Below, piece by piece: positions 56,439 to 64,000 of a DNA stretch of 64,000 nucleotides (the stretch's first letter is position 1; the number at the start of each line of letters is the position of its first letter). The notes below the pieces were generated by a model, which was not told where the DNA came from, did no database searches, and saw nothing but the letters and a program-made list of their open reading frames with translations. The translations under genes were made by a program, and so were the position numbers. The stretch comes from Curvibacter microcysteis (GTDB lineage: Bacteria; Pseudomonadota; Gammaproteobacteria; Burkholderiales; Burkholderiaceae_C): contig NZ_JAQSIO010000001.1 in NCBI RefSeq assembly GCF_028649455.1, positions 744,001 through 808,000 on the forward strand, given 5' to 3'.

Positions 56439-57620
56439 TCAGAGGTATCCGGGCAGGGGCGGCAGGCCCAGCAACATGGCGCCTGCGTTCTGGAAGGTGA
56501 TGTCGCCCATGAAGGCGTGCTGGGTCAGCACCAGGCTGTCGCAGACCTGCTGCGAAATCGGGCAGCTTTCGTAGACGCCGGTCATGCCGGTCTGCATCTG
56601 CACGGCACGCGTCACTTCGGCGCCGACGCGGGTGGCGTGCGTGGCCGACAGGCGCAGCAGGCTGATCTGCTCGGGCTGGGGCGTGTCACCGCGCAGCAAG
56701 GCCTCCCAGACCTGGTCGATGGCGTCGTAGAAGAAGGCGCGGGCAGCGCGCAATTGGGCGTCGGCGCGGGCCACTTCGATCTGCACTTGCGGGCGGTCGG
56801 CCAGGCGCGGCGCCCCCGTCACCGAGACGCGGCCACCGGCCATCTGGCGCAGCTCGTCGATGGCGGCGCGGGCGATGCCCAGGCTGACCACCGACAGCAC
56901 CTGCGCGGCAAAGGACAGCGTGGGGTAGCGGAACATGGGCTCGTCCAGGCGCGAGGCACTGCCCCGCACAAAGGTCCAGGCCTCGGGCACGAGCACGCGG
57001 TCCACCCGCACGTCGTGGCTGCCGGTGCCGGCCAGGCCCACCACGTCCCAGGCGGGCTCGATCTGCACCTGGTGGCGCGGCAGCACGGCCATGCGCGGCA
57101 GGCTGGTCTTTTCACCGTCGGCGGGGGCGATGCCCACACCGATCCACTGCGCGCCCATGCAGCCGCTGGCAAAGGACCAGCGCCCGCTGACCTCGAAGCC
57201 GCCCTCGACCCGGGCCGCGCGCTGCGGCGGGAAGATGCCGCCGGCAAAAATCACGTCGGGCGAGTGGGCGTAGATCTCGGCGAAGGTCTCGCTGGGCAGG
57301 GCCGCGAGGTAGGTCACGGCCATGCCGAAGCTGGCCACCCAGCCGGCCGAGCCGTCGGCCTGGGCGATGGTTTCGACGCGCTCGCAGAACTGGCGCGGCG
57401 ACTCTTCGAGGCCGCCAAAGCGACGCGGCACCAGGGCGCGGTAAACGCCCTGTTCGACGAAGCGGTCGACGATGTCGGGCGAGACAAAGCGCTGCTTCTT
57501 GAACTCGGCGCGGCGGCGCCGGATGTCGCTGAGCAGCAGGTCCAGGGACGGCTTCTCAGGGGGCAGCACAGGGCGCACGGCGGCGGGGCTGTCAGTGCGT
57601 TGCGGGCTCAAAGTCTGCAT
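56439..57620 (-). CDS. iacA: Indole-3-acetate monooxygenase IacA (acyl-CoA dehydrogenase fold)
   Basis: A 393-residue flavoprotein from ATG 57620: SPDIVDRFVEQGVYRALVP and RFGGLEESPRQF near the N terminus, IAQADGSAGWVASF, the central beta-domain (GRWSFASGCMGAQWIG) and a C-terminal four-helix bundle. It hydroxylates the indole ring using flavin reduced by IacG. The start lies inside the last 29 bases of iacH, showing translational coupling. Confidence 0.9.
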   Translation of the reverse strand: MQTLSPQRTDSPAAVRPVLPPEKPSLDLLLSDIRRRRAEFKKQRFVSPDIVDRFVEQGVYRALVPRRFGGLEESPRQFCERVETIAQADGSAGWVASFGMAVTYLAALPSETFAEIYAHSPDVIFAGGIFPPQRAARVEGGFEVSGRWSFASGCMGAQWIGVGIAPADGEKTSLPRMAVLPRHQVQIEPAWDVVGLAGTGSHDVRVDRVLVPEAWTFVRGSASRLDEPMFRYPTLSFAAQVLSVVSLGIARAAIDELRQMAGGRVSVTGAPRLADRPQVQIEVARADAQLRAARAFFYDAIDQVWEALLRGDTPQPEQISLLRLSATHATRVGAEVTRAVQMQTGMTGVYESCPISQQVCDSLVLTQHAFMGDITFQNAGAMLLGLPPLPGYL

Positions 57621-58758
57621 GGGGGACTCCGTTGGTGATGGCGGTGAGGTGAAGGCGTTCGGACAGGCGCTGGGCGATGGCGCACAGGCGCTCGTCGTCG
57701 CCGCGCAAGGCCACCAGTTGCAGGCCCACGGGCAGGCCTTGCGCATTGCACAAAGGCAGGCTGATGGCCGGGTGACCCGACAAATTGAAGGGCCGCACCA
57801 GGGCGGTCATGCCGACCGAAGCGCCGGTGTCGGCGGCCTGGCTCAGGCGCGGCGGTGGCTCGGGCAAGGTGGGCAGGGCCAGCACATCGCAGTCGGCCAG
57901 GGCCTGGTCCACGTCGGCGGCAAACAGGCGGCGCACCGCGGCGGCGGCCTTGATGGCGATGTCGTCGGTGCGGCTGGCGTGGCGCAGGCGGGCGGCCACG
58001 TCGGGGGCGACCAGGCCGGTCTCGACCAGGGCCTGGCAAGCGCTCCAGGTTTCGACATTGATGACGCTCAGGCCTGCGTGGTAAGCCTCGGCAAAGCGGC
58101 GCAGGTGGACGAGCAGCAGGGTCTCGCCGCTGGCTTGCAAGGCCTGGTGGACGGCCTGCCAGGTGCCAGGCTGGGCGGGGACATCGAGCACGCCAATGCG
58201 CAGGCGCTCGGGCAAGGCGGGCAGCGCGCCAAAGTCGGGCGCAATGACCTGCATGGCCGCCACCAGCTCGGGCATCGACGCAGCCAGCGGCCCCACGCAG
58301 TCCAGCGTGCTGTGGCGCGGCAACACGCCTTCGCGGCTGACGCGGCCAAAGGTGGGCTTGAGGCCGAACACGCCGCAGCAGGCGGCGGGCACCCGGATGG
58401 ATCCGCCCGTGTCGGTGCCCAGGGCCACGCCGACCAGCCCTGCGGCCACGGCGGCGGCGGAACCACTGGACGAGCCGCCCGGCACGCGGTCAGGCCAACC
58501 CGAGTTCAGCGGTGTGCCGGCCCAGGGGTTGATGCCGGTGGTGCCAAAGGCCAGCTCGTGCAAATGGGTCTTGCCACGGAGGTGCCAGCCGGCCGCCAGC
58601 AGGCGCTGCACCACCTCGGCGTGGCGGGTGGCGGGCGCTGCGTCGGCCAAGGCCCGGCTGCCGGCGCGGGTGGCATAGCCGGCCACATCCAAGGTGTCCT
58701 TGACCATCACGGCGGGCCCGTCGGCGCCCAGCGAGAGAGGTTGCGAAACGATGTTCAT
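57592..58758 (-). CDS. iacH: Amidase-signature family enzyme IacH, first gene of the iac operon
   Basis: A 388-residue amidase. The Ser-cisSer-Lys triad is visible: Lys20 in [10 protein letters not shown], Ser97 in PGGSSSGS and nucleophile Ser120 in [16 protein letters not shown] precedes the ATG. It hydrolyses an amide in the pathway; a natural candidate is the C4 amide left when catechol is released from dioxindole-3-acetate (inference), or auxin-amino acid conjugates. Confidence 0.9.
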   Translation of the reverse strand: MNIVSQPLSLGADGPAVMVKDTLDVAGYATRAGSRALADAAPATRHAEVVQRLLAAGWHLRGKTHLHELAFGTTGINPWAGTPLNSGWPDRVPGGSSSGSAAAVAAGLVGVALGTDTGGSIRVPAACCGVFGLKPTFGRVSREGVLPRHSTLDCVGPLAASMPELVAAMQVIAPDFGALPALPERLRIGVLDVPAQPGTWQAVHQALQASGETLLLVHLRRFAEAYHAGLSVINVETWSACQALVETGLVAPDVAARLRHASRTDDIAIKAAAAVRRLFAADVDQALADCDVLALPTLPEPPPRLSQAADTGASVGMTALVRPFNLSGHPAISLPLCNAQGLPVGLQLVALRGDDERLCAIAQRLSERLHLTAITNGVPHADFEPATH

Positions 58759-58872
58759 GAAGCCCTTCCGTTCAGAGGTGGGAGGGCGGGCCGGGCGGCC
58801 GGTGTGCCCTCGAGAAAGCCCCGAACCAGGGCTGTCACTCAGGGCGCAAAGTTAGTTTTTATTACGTGAATA

Positions 58873-58886
58873 GTCAATTAATTAAC
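58873..58886. promoter_or_regulatory. Candidate MarR-type operator for the iac operon
   Basis: GTCAATTAATTAAC is a 14-base near-perfect palindrome with a single mismatched pair, centred about 120 bases upstream of iacH. AT-rich palindromes of this kind are typical MarR-family sites, and iac clusters are usually controlled by the MarR protein IacR. The iacR gene itself is not in the window. Confidence 0.5.
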
Positions 58887-58952
58887 CCACTGCTTTGCCT
58901 GAGCAAAACCGGTGCTGACAAAGATCAAAATGGCGCCGATTTGGGGCAAGCC

Positions 58953-58978
58953 GCACCGTGCTGGTGGATAAATCCACC
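58953..58978. promoter_or_regulatory. NtrC-like enhancer site overlapping a second dyad
   Basis: CGCACCGTGCTGGTGGA (58952-58968) follows the NtrC pattern TGCACC-N4-TGGTGCA with mismatches only at the outer bases. GGTGGAT-AA-ATCCACC (58963-58978) shares its right half and is a perfect 7-bp dyad. It lies about 200 bases upstream of the sigma-54 promoter match, a suitable enhancer distance. Confidence 0.5.
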
Positions 58979-59147
58979 CAGCAACCCCTCATAAAGCCTT
59001 ATCAGACAAGGCGGTTGCAATTCATACCGAATCGACCAGAAAAAATCAGGCACCCAATTTCCCCAGAAGAAACCCGACCCCACTGATAAGAGCGGTCGAT
59101 TCCGGTCTTGTATTTCATGGATTTTTGCAAAATTTATTTAATGGAAT

Positions 59148-59164
59148 TTGGCATGATTAATGCT
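59148..59164 (+). promoter_or_regulatory. Sigma-54 (-24/-12) promoter of the Liv-type importer
   Basis: TTGGCATGATTAATGCT fits YTGGCACG-N4-TTGCW with two mismatches. The invariant GG (59150-59151) and GC (59162-59163) are exactly 12 bases apart. It precedes the substrate-binding-protein ATG by 108 bases. The window also carries rpoN. Confidence 0.65.
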
Positions 59165-59271
59165 GACCTGGATCAACCCAGGTTGCCTGCGCTTGCCGCG
59201 CGCTTGGGTCCGGAGGAAACCCTCGTTTTTTTCTTCACCCTTGCGCTGAGCAGCGCGCGGAGTTCGCCACC

Positions 59272-60426
59272 ATGTCGCCTCTTTCCTGCCTCGTCCGTCC
59301 CCTTTTGTTGAGCAGCCTGCTGGCCGCCTGCCACCTGGCCCAGGCCCAGATCAAGGTGGGGGTGGTGTCCTCGGCCACCGGCCCCATTGCGCTGGTGGGC
59401 ATTCCCCAGAAGAACACCGTGCCCTTGCTGCCGACCAAAGTGGCGGGCCAGACCATCGAGTACATCGCCCTGGACGACGCCAGCGACCCGACGGCCTCGG
59501 TGTCGGCGATCAAGAAGCTGATCAACGAGGACAAGGTGGACGCGCTGATCGGTCCCAGCGGCTCGCCCAACGCCATGGGCGTGATCCAGTTCGTGGCCGA
59601 GGCCGGTGTGCCCATGTTTGCCCCGGTGGGCACCGCTGCCGTGGTGCTGCCGATGACCGAGCAGAAAAAATGGGTCTTCAAGACCACGCAGAACGACGAC
59701 CTGATTGCCCGCGCCCTGGTGCAGCAAATGAGCCAGACCGGCATCAAGACGGTGGGCTTCATCGGCACCGCCGACCCCTATGGCGACAACTGGCACAAGG
59801 TGTTTGAAGGCATGGCCACCCAGGCAGGCATCAAGCTGGTGTCGGCCGAGCGCTTTCAGCGCCAGGACACCTCGCTGACCGCCCAGTCGCTCAAGACCCT
59901 GGCGGCCAAACCCGACGCGGTGCTGATCGCGGCCCCAGGCAGCTCCTCGGTGCTGCCGCAGACCACCTTGTTTGACCAGGGCTACCGCGGCAAGGTCTAC
60001 CAGACCCACGGTGCGGCCCTGCCCGACTTCCTGAAGCTGGGCGGCAAAAAGGTCGAGGGCACCATCCTGGCTGCCAGCGGCATGCTGGTGCTGGACCAGA
60101 TGAGCGACAGCAACCCGAGCAAGAAGATCGCCAGCGCCTATGTCGCGGCCTATGAAAAACTCCACGGCAGCAAGCCAGCCACTTTTGGCGCCAATGTGTA
60201 CGACGCTGGGCTGCTGCTGCAGGCCGCCATCCCGGCCGCGCTCAAGGGCGGCAAACCCGGCACACCGGCCTTCCGCAGCGCGCTGCGCGACGCCCTGGAG
60301 CAGGTGCGCGAGTTGCCCGCCACGCAAGGCGTGTACAACCTGAGCGCCGCCGACCACAGCGGCTTTGACGAACGCGGGCGCGAGCTGATCACCGTGAAAA
60401 ACGGTCAGTGGACGCTGCTGAAGTGA
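59272..60426 (+). CDS. Branched-chain-amino-acid-type periplasmic binding protein (LivK family)
   Basis: A 384-residue binding protein with signal sequence MSPLSCLVRPLLLSSLLAAC. Both a lipobox (LAAC) and a conventional AQA cleavage site are possible. The two-lobed fold has IKVGVVSSATGPIALVGIPQ, DDASDPTASVSAIKKL and GPSGSPNAMGV. Such proteins bind amino acids, amides or aromatic acids. Opposite the iac operon, indole-3-acetate or an auxin conjugate is an attractive ligand (inference). First gene of a four-gene importer behind the sigma-54 promoter match. Confidence 0.87.
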   Translation: MSPLSCLVRPLLLSSLLAACHLAQAQIKVGVVSSATGPIALVGIPQKNTVPLLPTKVAGQTIEYIALDDASDPTASVSAIKKLINEDKVDALIGPSGSPNAMGVIQFVAEAGVPMFAPVGTAAVVLPMTEQKKWVFKTTQNDDLIARALVQQMSQTGIKTVGFIGTADPYGDNWHKVFEGMATQAGIKLVSAERFQRQDTSLTAQSLKTLAAKPDAVLIAAPGSSSVLPQTTLFDQGYRGKVYQTHGAALPDFLKLGGKKVEGTILAASGMLVLDQMSDSNPSKKIASAYVAAYEKLHGSKPATFGANVYDAGLLLQAAIPAALKGGKPGTPAFRSALRDALEQVRELPATQGVYNLSAADHSGFDERGRELITVKNGQWTLLK

Positions 60427-60436
60427 GGCCTGCGTG

Positions 60437-61483
60437 ATGGATCTGCAAATCGCCATGCTGCTGGGCCAGGACGGCATGACCAGCGGCGCCATCTACGCCC
60501 TGCTGGCCCTGTCCATCGTGCTGGTCTTCACCGTCACGCGCATCATGCTGGTGCCGCAGGGCGAGTTCGTGACCTTTGGCGCCATGACCATGGCCGCCTT
60601 GCAAGCCGGGCAGACCGCCCGCCTGGCCTGGCTGCTGCTGGCCCTGGCCGCCCTGCACTGGGCGCTGCGCGGCTGGCGCGCCTGGCGCCGGGGCGACGCG
60701 CTGGCCCGAGCCCTGTTCGCTGGTCCGGCCCTGGTGCTGCCGGCACTGACCACCGGCCTGTGGCTGATCAGCCGCCTGCCTGGCTCGGCCGACTGGCCCA
60801 TGGGCTTGCAAGCGCTCTACACCCTGGCCCTGGTGGTGCCACTGGGCCCGCTGCTGTACGACCTGTGCTTTCGCCCGATCGCGGCCGCGCACTCGCTGGT
60901 GCTGCTGATTGTGTCGATCGCGGTGCACGTGGTGCTGGTCGGCCTGGCGCTGATGATGTTTGGCGCCGAGGGCGCTCGCACCCAGCCGTTCTCGGAAGAA
61001 GGCCTGAGCCTGGGACCGGTGACGCTGAACGGCCAGACCCTGTGGGTGCTGGTGGTGTCGCTGTTGTTGATTGGCGGCCTGTACCTGTTCTTTGAACGCA
61101 GCCTGTACGGCAAGGCGCTGCGCGCCACCGCGGTGAACCGGCTGGGCGCTGAGCTGATGGGCATTTCGCCCACGCTGGCGGGTCAGGCCAGTTTTGGCGT
61201 GGCCGCCTTCATGGGCGGGCTGTCGGGGGTGCTGATCGCGCCACTGACCACGCTGTACTACGACTCCGGCTTCATCATCAGCCTCAAGGGCTTTGTGGGC
61301 GCCGTCGTCGGCGGGCTGATCAGCTACCCCGTGGGGGCCCTGGGCGCCTTGGGCGTGGGGCTGGTCGAGGCCTATTCCACCTTCTGGGCCAGCACCTACA
61401 AGGAGGTGATTGTGTTCACCCTGATCCTGCCGTTTCTACTGTGGCGCTCGCTCGCCACCCACCACCATGAGGAGGACGCATGA
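60437..61483 (+). CDS. LivH-type ABC permease
   Basis: A 348-residue permease starting at ATG 60437 ([20 protein letters not shown]), with eight or more hydrophobic helices and the LivH hallmark stretches [16 protein letters not shown] and [16 protein letters not shown] hydrophilic insert [14 protein letters not shown] at about residue 75-95 makes it longer than typical LivH (about 300). Its stop overlaps the next start by 4 bases. Confidence 0.9.
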   Translation: MDLQIAMLLGQDGMTSGAIYALLALSIVLVFTVTRIMLVPQGEFVTFGAMTMAALQAGQTARLAWLLLALAALHWALRGWRAWRRGDALARALFAGPALVLPALTTGLWLISRLPGSADWPMGLQALYTLALVVPLGPLLYDLCFRPIAAAHSLVLLIVSIAVHVVLVGLALMMFGAEGARTQPFSEEGLSLGPVTLNGQTLWVLVVSLLLIGGLYLFFERSLYGKALRATAVNRLGAELMGISPTLAGQASFGVAAFMGGLSGVLIAPLTTLYYDSGFIISLKGFVGAVVGGLISYPVGALGALGVGLVEAYSTFWASTYKEVIVFTLILPFLLWRSLATHHHEEDA

Positions 61484-63339
61484 GCGCCACCCTGCCCCCA
61501 CCCACCGAGGCCCGCATGGCGTCGGCCCTGGCTTTGCACGGCGGCGCCTGGCGCCGCTGGGCCCTGCCCTTGCTGGCGCTGTTGTTTGTGCTGCTGGGGC
61601 CCTTGCTGCCCAGCTTTCAGCTCACACTGGCCAACAACATTGGCCTGGCCGCGCTGACCACCCTGGGCCTGGTGCTGCTGACCGGCGTGGCCGGCATGAC
61701 CAGCTTCGGCCAGGCCGCCTTTGTCGGCCTGGGTGCCTACACCTGCGCTTACCTGAGTGCCGTGCCCAGCCTGCCGGCCTGGCTGCAGCCACTGGCGGGA
61801 TCGCACTGGAGCGCCCTGCTGCTGGGCCTGGTGCTGACGCTGGCGATCGCCGCCGTGCTGGGCGCGCTGACCCTGCGCCTGTCCGGCCACTTCTTGCCCC
61901 TGGGCACGATTTGCTGGGGCCTGGCGCTGTTCTACCTGTTTGGCACGCTGGAGGTGCTGGGCGCGCACACCGGGCTGTCGGGCCTGCCCGCGCTCAGCGT
62001 GGGCCCCTGGCTGCTGGACAAGCCCGAGAAGATGTTTGTGCTGATCTGGGTCACCGTGCTGGGCGCGCTGCTGCTGGTGCACAACCTGCTGGACTCGCGC
62101 AGCGGGCGCGCCATCCGCGCGCTCAACGGCGGCCAGGCGATGGCGGACTCCATGGGCGTGCCGGTGTTCCGCGCCAAGCTCACCGCCTTCATGCTGTCGG
62201 CCGCGCTGGCCTGCGTGTCGGGCTGGCTGTATGCCTGCAACCAGCGCTTTGTCAGCCCGGCGCCGTTCAGCCTGGGCGCGGGCATCGACTACCTGTTCAT
62301 GGCCTTGATTGGCGGCAGCGGACAGCTGTGGGGCGCGGTGCTGGGCGCCGGCGTGGTGACGCTGGCGCGCGACCTGCTGCAAGACAGCCTGCCCAAGCTG
62401 CTGGGCAGCAGCGGCAGCTACGACGCGATCGTGTTTGGCGTGCTGATCGTGCTGCTGATGCAGCGCGCGCCCTGGGGCCTGGCGGGCTGGATGGTGCGCC
62501 GCTGGCCCCGCCGCCGCCCTGCAGTGGCCCCCGCCAGCGGGCCTGTCGACGCCCTGCCCCGCCGCACCCTGCCCGCACGCGGCCAGACCGTGCTGCAGGT
62601 GCGCGGACTGACACGGCGCTTTGGCGGCCTGGTGGCCAACCGCGACCTGAACCTGGACCTGAAGGCGGGCGAGATCCTGGCCGTCATCGGGCCCAATGGC
62701 GCGGGCAAGAGCACGCTGTTCAATCAGCTGTCCTGTGTGGACCAACCGAGCTCGGGCGAGATCGAGTTCTGCGGCCAGAACGTGCGCGGCTGGGGCGCGC
62801 GCCGCATCGCCGCGGCCGGCCTGTCGCGCACCTTCCAGCACGTCAAGCTGCTGCCCAGCATGAGCGTGCTGGAGAACGTGGCCATCGGCGCGCACCTGCG
62901 CGGCCGCCAAGGCCTGCTGCCCAGCGCCCTGCGCCTGGACCGGCGCGAGGAGCACGCGCTGCTGGCCGAGGCCCAGCGCCAGCTCGACCGCGTCGGCCTG
63001 GGTGCGCTGGCCCATGCCGAAGCCGGCAACCTGGCCCTGGGCCAGCAACGCCTGCTGGAGATCGCCCGCGCCCTGTGCGCCGACCCGGCGGTGCTGCTGC
63101 TGGACGAGCCCGCCGCCGGCCTGCGCCACCAGGAAAAGCAAGCCCTGGCCGAGCTGCTGCAACGCCTGCGCGCCGAAGGCATGGCGGTGCTGCTGGTCGA
63201 ACACGACATGGACTTTGTGATGAACCTGGTGGACCGCATCGTGGTGGTGGTGTTCGGCGAAAAAATCGCCGAAGGCCTGCCCCAGGACATCCAGCAAAAC
63301 GACCAGGTGCTCGACGCCTACCTCGGAGCTTCTGCATGA
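61480..63339 (+). CDS. LivM-LivG fusion: ABC permease joined to ATPase
   Basis: A 619-residue fusion. Residues about 20-340 are a LivM permease ([20 protein letters not shown]). Residues about 370-619 are a LivG ATPase with Walker [16 protein letters not shown], the family stretch [20 protein letters not shown] and Walker [12 protein letters not shown]. The signature is [15 protein letters not shown], where LSGGQ is usual. The linker is Pro/Arg-rich. Usually these are two genes. Confidence 0.92.
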   Translation: MSATLPPPTEARMASALALHGGAWRRWALPLLALLFVLLGPLLPSFQLTLANNIGLAALTTLGLVLLTGVAGMTSFGQAAFVGLGAYTCAYLSAVPSLPAWLQPLAGSHWSALLLGLVLTLAIAAVLGALTLRLSGHFLPLGTICWGLALFYLFGTLEVLGAHTGLSGLPALSVGPWLLDKPEKMFVLIWVTVLGALLLVHNLLDSRSGRAIRALNGGQAMADSMGVPVFRAKLTAFMLSAALACVSGWLYACNQRFVSPAPFSLGAGIDYLFMALIGGSGQLWGAVLGAGVVTLARDLLQDSLPKLLGSSGSYDAIVFGVLIVLLMQRAPWGLAGWMVRRWPRRRPAVAPASGPVDALPRRTLPARGQTVLQVRGLTRRFGGLVANRDLNLDLKAGEILAVIGPNGAGKSTLFNQLSCVDQPSSGEIEFCGQNVRGWGARRIAAAGLSRTFQHVKLLPSMSVLENVAIGAHLRGRQGLLPSALRLDRREEHALLAEAQRQLDRVGLGALAHAEAGNLALGQQRLLEIARALCADPAVLLLDEPAAGLRHQEKQALAELLQRLRAEGMAVLLVEHDMDFVMNLVDRIVVVVFGEKIAEGLPQDIQQNDQVLDAYLGASA

Positions 63340-64000
63340 GTGAACACGCCCCCACCCCAGCCCCCAACGCCGCCACGGCGCCCCTGCTCGAGGTGCAGAA
63401 CCTCAGCGTGGCCTACGGCAAGATCGAGGCCCTGACGCAGGCCAGCCTGACAGTCCAAGCCGGAGAGATCGTCACCGTCATCGGCCCCAACGGCGCGGGC
63501 AAGAGCACCTTGCTGGCCGCGCTGATGGGCGTGCTCCCAGCCCGTCAGGGCCGCATCCAACTGCAAGGTGAGGCCCTGAGCGACGGCGGCGTGAACGCTC
63601 GCGTGGCGCGCGGTCTGGCCCTGGTGCCCGAGACCCGGGCGCTGTTTGCCAGCATGAGTGTGGAAGACAACCTGCGCCTGGGCGCCTTCCGCTTCCGACG
63701 CGAGGCCGGCAGCCACCACCAGCATGCACTGCAAGAGGTGTTTGAACTGTTCCCGCGCCTGCAAGAGCGCCGCAGCCAGCTGGCGGCCACGCTGTCGGGT
63801 GGCGAGCGCCAGATGCTGGCCCTGGGGCGCGCGCTGATGGGGCGTCCGCGCCTGCTGATGCTGGACGAGCCCAGCCTGGGCCTGGCACCGCTGATCGTGC
63901 GCGACATCTTCCGCATCATCGAACAGCTGCGCCGCCAGGGCGTGTCCATCCTGCTGGTCGAACAGAACGCGCGCGCCGCCCTCAAGGTGGCCGACCGCGC
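63336..64000 (+). CDS. LivF-type ABC ATPase, 3' end beyond the window
   Basis: Start ATG 63336 overlaps the fusion gene by 4 bases; 221 residues are visible and the frame runs off the end. Walker [15 protein letters not shown], signature [15 protein letters not shown], Walker [14 protein letters not shown] and the switch region LLVEQN are present. It forms the second ATPase of the importer with the LivG half of the fusion. Confidence 0.93.
   Translation, partial: MSEHAPTPAPNAATAPLLEVQNLSVAYGKIEALTQASLTVQAGEIVTVIGPNGAGKSTLLAALMGVLPARQGRIQLQGEALSDGGVNARVARGLALVPETRALFASMSVEDNLRLGAFRFRREAGSHHQHALQEVFELFPRLQERRSQLAATLSGGERQMLALGRALMGRPRLLMLDEPSLGLAPLIVRDIFRIIEQLRRQGVSILLVEQNARAALKVADR

Larger units (their letters stand above)
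58759..59271. promoter_or_regulatory. Divergent regulatory region between iacH and the Liv-type importer
   Basis: 513 bases with clearly lower GC than the neighbouring genes. No credible gene. It holds an AT-rich near-palindrome on the iac side, an NtrC-like site with an overlapping dyad in the middle, a long-range inverted repeat (ACCGAATCGACC at 59026-59037 and GGTCGATTCCGGT at 59094-59106), a sigma-54 promoter match, and the dyad ACCTGG-N6-CCAGGT at 59166-59183. Confidence 0.7.

Noticed and set aside
49470-58758. An iad-type auxin cluster (as in some Variovorax) or a benzoate/anthranilate dioxygenase cluster
   Set aside because: The presence and order of IacA, IacB, IacI, IacE and IacG equivalents fits the iac type, not the iad type or simple ring dioxygenases.
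59108-59311. A 67-codon plus-strand frame before the binding-protein gene
   Set aside because: It overlaps the sigma-54 promoter match and the true start at 59272 in another frame, and resembles no family.

Overview
The window is high-GC bacterial chromosome with dense operons. I infer a betaproteobacterium of the order Burkholderiales, most likely family Comamonadaceae. The reasons are the style of the proteins (for example the RpoN, LptAB, ArgS-SPOR-DsbA and PIN/RlmL-like neighbourhood), the GC-rich codon use, and an intergenic repeat built around a CCCCCTTGGGGGG core. I saw no rRNA, tRNA, CRISPR array, phage or insertion sequence.

Layout. 1-7.1 kb: tail of an NTF2-like protein, a fluoroacetate-dehalogenase-like hydrolase, a YecA-type SEC-C protein, an orphan FMN glutamate-synthase-like protein, a Crp/Fnr regulator, a PIN protein and an RlmL-like RNA methyltransferase. 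7.1-13.4 kb, minus strand: rpoN, lptB, lptA, then dsbA, a SPOR protein and argS. 13.5-17.9 kb: a PsiF-type protein, then a polyprenyl glycosyltransferase, an ArnT-like transferase and a YdjC-type deacetylase, which together resemble lipid A amino-sugar modification loci. 17.9-25 kb: LysR regulator, 2-haloacid dehalogenase, malate synthase G, a tautomerase, an MFS exporter and a YafJ-type amidotransferase. 25-27.8 kb: the conserved dolP-diaA-yraN/rsmI block. 27.8-34.5 kb: two regulators, an OmpA-like protein, an Hsp70-like chaperone, a GAF-GGDEF-PAS protein and a NadM-Nudix protein whose NadM active site is degenerate.

34.6-44.3 kb is one long minus-strand peptide operon: a MurR/RpiR regulator, iaaA, gsiA, gsiB, gsiC, gsiD, a P1 (DmpA) peptidase and an M55 D-aminopeptidase. 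It looks built for importing and opening unusual peptide bonds. putA and a luciferase-like oxidoreductase follow.

49.5-58.8 kb is a complete auxin (indole-3-acetic acid) catabolic cluster in the order iacH-A-B-I-C-D-E-F-G, tightly followed by a ketopantoate-reductase-like gene and a class II aldolase gene. Facing it across a 513-bp regulatory region (58759-59271) is a branched-chain-amino-acid-type ABC importer (substrate-binding protein, permease, permease-ATPase fusion, ATPase cut by the window end). That region contains a near-perfect AT-rich palindrome on the iac side. On the transporter side it has a strong sigma-54 -24/-12 match with an NtrC-like site upstream. This is the most interesting part of the window: auxin degradation apparently coupled to a nitrogen-regulated importer. 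No MarR-type iacR gene lies within the window.
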